From positions 1-25,450 of the forward strand of contig DATEQV010000125.1 in NCBI GenBank assembly GCA_035272265.1: 25,450 nt of DNA, given 5' to 3'. The position numbers and the translations under genes were made by a program. Positions 23,936 to 25,450 of the stretch are shown here, piece by piece. The DNA comes from Acidisphaera sp035272265. GTDB taxonomy: Bacteria; Pseudomonadota; Alphaproteobacteria; Acetobacterales; Acetobacteraceae. The notes under the pieces are model-generated. The model made no database searches. It saw only the letters and a program-made list of their open reading frames with translations, and was not told where the DNA came from. The stretch's first letter is position 1, and each line of letters starts with the position of its first letter.

Positions 23936-25246
23936 TCAGGCGGTATCGGCACGCATCGTATCCGCATGCCCGACCGCGCCGGTGTCCGCCTGCGTCCCCG
24001 TGCGGCGCTCCTGCATCGCCTGCGCCTGACGAACGCGCTCGAGCTTCGCCGACAGGCCGCCCAGGGCGCCCCCAGTGGCGCCGTGGGTGGCGCTTGCGGT
24101 CGCAGGTGCCGGCGGCCCGCGGCCCAGGCGGCGCAACACGTTCCTGATCGCCTGGTTGAGGCGTTCCTCGCGCACCCAGGCCGACTTCACATAAGCCGGG
24201 TCCTGCGTCTTGACGCGATAGTACATCGCGGCAAGCCCGGTGCCGGCAAACGCCAGCGCCAGCGCGGAGACCGTCGCCAGCCAGCTCACGACGCGCTCGG
24301 CGGAGTTGTCGTCGTCGCGGCCGAGCATGAATTTCGCGAGCCGGTGCATCTGCGACTGACCCCGCGCGGTGTCCGCCTCGGTGATCGCGTCCTGCTCGGC
24401 GGCGTTCGCGGCCTTCAGCGCCGATTGGACGTCGGTCAGCTGCCCATTGACCTGCTGCAGCTGCGCGTTGACCGAATCGATCTGCGCGCCGACGACATTG
24501 GACTGCGCGCCGGCATCGTCGGCGCGCTTCAGGATCGCCGCCTGCAGGTCGTTCATCTGCTGGTCGAGATCGGCGCGCTCCTTCGCCTGGCGATGGGTCA
24601 GCGCCGTGATCACGCACCGGTTCGGCGTCTTGCGGCAGGCGGTCTTGGCCTCGCGCAGCTCGTCGTTCTGCCGCGCGACCATGGCCGCGCGGTCCTGCTC
24701 GCGCGCACGCAGCAGCTCGCGCAGCTCCCCCGTGTCGGCGCCGGGCGCGCCGGCGCCGCCCACCGCCAGCGTCGCGCGGTTCTTGTCCAGGTCCGCCACG
24801 CGGCGGTCCAGGTCGGCCTGCTGGGCCAGCAACTCCCGTTGCTTCTGCTCGAGCGCGGACGCCGCCGCCGCCTTTTCGTCCGCCGTCTGCGCCAGCTCGC
24901 GCACCTGCTCGATGCGCAGGTTGAAGGCGCGTTCGAACCCGAACAGCAGGTTGTTGAAGGTCAGCGTCGCGGAGACCAGGATCATGAACAGCGCGAAGAC
25001 CAGCCAGATCTTGCCGCGCGCCGAAAAGGCCGCCTTCACCAGCGGGATGCGCCCGATCTCGACGATGGCGCCGGCCGCGAACGGCGCCGCGGCGGAGAAC
25101 GCCACCAGCGCCCCGAACTTCGCGTGCTCGATCCCGGCGATGTAGGCGACCATGAAGCCGATCAGGATGCAGGCGACCTCGATCCCCCACGCAACCACGA
25201 TCGTCTGCATCGGCGGTTTAGGCGCCTCGCCTGCGGCTCCCGACAT
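23936..25246 (-). CDS. Membrane protein with a long central coiled coil, unknown function
   Basis: I do not recognise the family with certainty. The product has 436 residues. The N-terminal third is hydrophobic with probably three helices: VVAWGIEVACILIGFMVAYI (about 17-36), FGALVAFSAAAPFAAGAIVE (about 44-63) and IWLVFALFMILVSATLTF (about 80-97). A long charged, Gln/Ala/Leu-rich stretch (about 108-310) should form coiled coils, interrupted by CRKTPNRC. A further helix is VVSWLATVSALALAFAGTGLAAMYY (about 325-350), followed by a basic, disordered-looking tail. The start ATG at 25246 has GAGGAGGG 7 nt upstream. The layout (membrane helices, long coiled coil, membrane helix) recalls DUF4407-type proteins, but this is a guess. 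Confidence 0.75.
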   Translation of the reverse strand: MSGAAGEAPKPPMQTIVVAWGIEVACILIGFMVAYIAGIEHAKFGALVAFSAAAPFAAGAIVEIGRIPLVKAAFSARGKIWLVFALFMILVSATLTFNNLLFGFERAFNLRIEQVRELAQTADEKAAAASALEQKQRELLAQQADLDRRVADLDKNRATLAVGGAGAPGADTGELRELLRAREQDRAAMVARQNDELREAKTACRKTPNRCVITALTHRQAKERADLDQQMNDLQAAILKRADDAGAQSNVVGAQIDSVNAQLQQVNGQLTDVQSALKAANAAEQDAITEADTARGQSQMHRLAKFMLGRDDDNSAERVVSWLATVSALALAFAGTGLAAMYYRVKTQDPAYVKSAWVREERLNQAIRNVLRRLGRGPPAPATASATHGATGGALGGLSAKLERVRQAQAMQERRTGTQADTGAVGHADTMRADTA

Positions 25247-25274
25247 GATCGGCCCTCCTCAGATGAAACGTTGC

Positions 25275-25297
25275 GTCGCCCGCGCGACTCGGGCGAC
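25275..25297. other. Stem-loop between the transposase end and the membrane-protein gene
   Basis: GTCGCCCG (25275-25282) and CGGGCGAC (25290-25297) form a perfect 8-bp stem with a 7-nt loop. It lies 35 nt past the putative transposase stop and upstream of the membrane-protein start. It lacks a T-run; it could be a weak terminator or part of an element end. Confidence 0.35.
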
Positions 25298-25331
25298 CAA
25301 GCGATCGGACCAGGGGAATCGGGTGAAAGAT

Positions 25332-25450
25332 TTACGCGGCGACGATGCCGGCGAGAAAGTCATCATCCCAGGCCGCGACCTTGCGGCGTAGGCGCAGGGA
25401 GTCCTTTCCCGGAGCTCTTCGGATCAGATTGAGCGCCATGTGTTTGACGG
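25332..25450 (-). mobile_element. 3' end of a probable transposase gene (ISAs1-like), runs off the right edge
   Basis: On the minus strand an open frame enters from the right edge and ends at TAA (25334-25332). It reads KHMALNLIRRAPGK followed by SLRLRRKVAAWDDDFLAG. This looks like the C terminus of ISAs1-type DDE transposases, where a HxALNLLRR segment is followed by a basic stretch and a Trp-Asp motif. Only 39 codons are visible and no terminal inverted repeat was identified, so family and intactness are uncertain. Confidence 0.6.

Noticed and set aside
1..25450. CRISPR arrays, tRNA/rRNA genes, toxin-antitoxin or phage-defence cassettes
   Set aside because: No regularly spaced direct repeats, no cloverleaf or rRNA segments, and no recognisable defence genes were seen. 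The two 100-bp repeats are dispersed and palindromic, not an array.

Overview
The window comes from a GC-rich alphaproteobacterium that makes bacteriochlorophyll a and acyclic carotenoids. This rests on a bch/crt photosynthesis gene cluster at the left and on the cytochrome c - kdsB - pheA neighbourhood at the right. A Sphingomonadales-like aerobic anoxygenic phototroph fits the gene order and the 100-bp palindromic repeats, but the sequence alone does not fix the lineage.

Region 1 (1-8441) is the edge of the photosynthesis gene cluster. On the minus strand crtE-crtF-bchC-bchX-bchY-bchZ run as a tightly coupled unit with 1- to 4-nt overlaps and one internal promoter before bchC; bchZ leaves the window at the left. 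crtD and crtC run the other way. The crtE/crtD divergence carries an exact PpsR/CrtJ-type motif (TGT-N12-ACA), and the bchC promoter carries a one-mismatch version. The products make GGPP, process acyclic carotenoids (CrtC, CrtD, CrtF), and reduce chlorophyllide to bacteriochlorophyllide intermediates (BchXYZ, BchC).

Region 2 (8453-11102) flanks that cluster. It holds a CtrA-like response regulator with a shortened receiver domain, bluB (the lower ligand of vitamin B12), and two small membrane proteins of unknown role.

Region 3 (11103-13734) is a small island bounded by two perfect FNR/FixK boxes (TTGAT-N4-ATCAA). A 103-residue protein of unknown function faces an aldehyde dehydrogenase / DUF779 pair. 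Each box lies 31-32 bp from a -10-like hexamer, as in class II FNR promoters, so the island is probably induced at low oxygen.

Region 4 (13735-20183) is a YejABEF-type peptide ABC importer (order yejA-yejB-yejE-yejF, minus strand) with a palindromic repeat inside the operon, followed by a divergent Uma2-family protein.

Region 5 (20188-25450) has a hisN-type phosphatase, a membrane-anchored cytochrome c with two tandem haem domains, kdsB-pheA, a second copy of the palindromic repeat, a membrane/coiled-coil protein of unknown function, and the 3' end of a probable transposase.

No rRNA, tRNA or CRISPR array was recognised, and no gene-free stretch exceeds 300 bases. I found no clear new multi-gene system. 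The best leads are the paired FNR boxes, the degenerate CtrA paralogue beside the photosynthesis genes, and the repeat that supplies a ribosome binding site.
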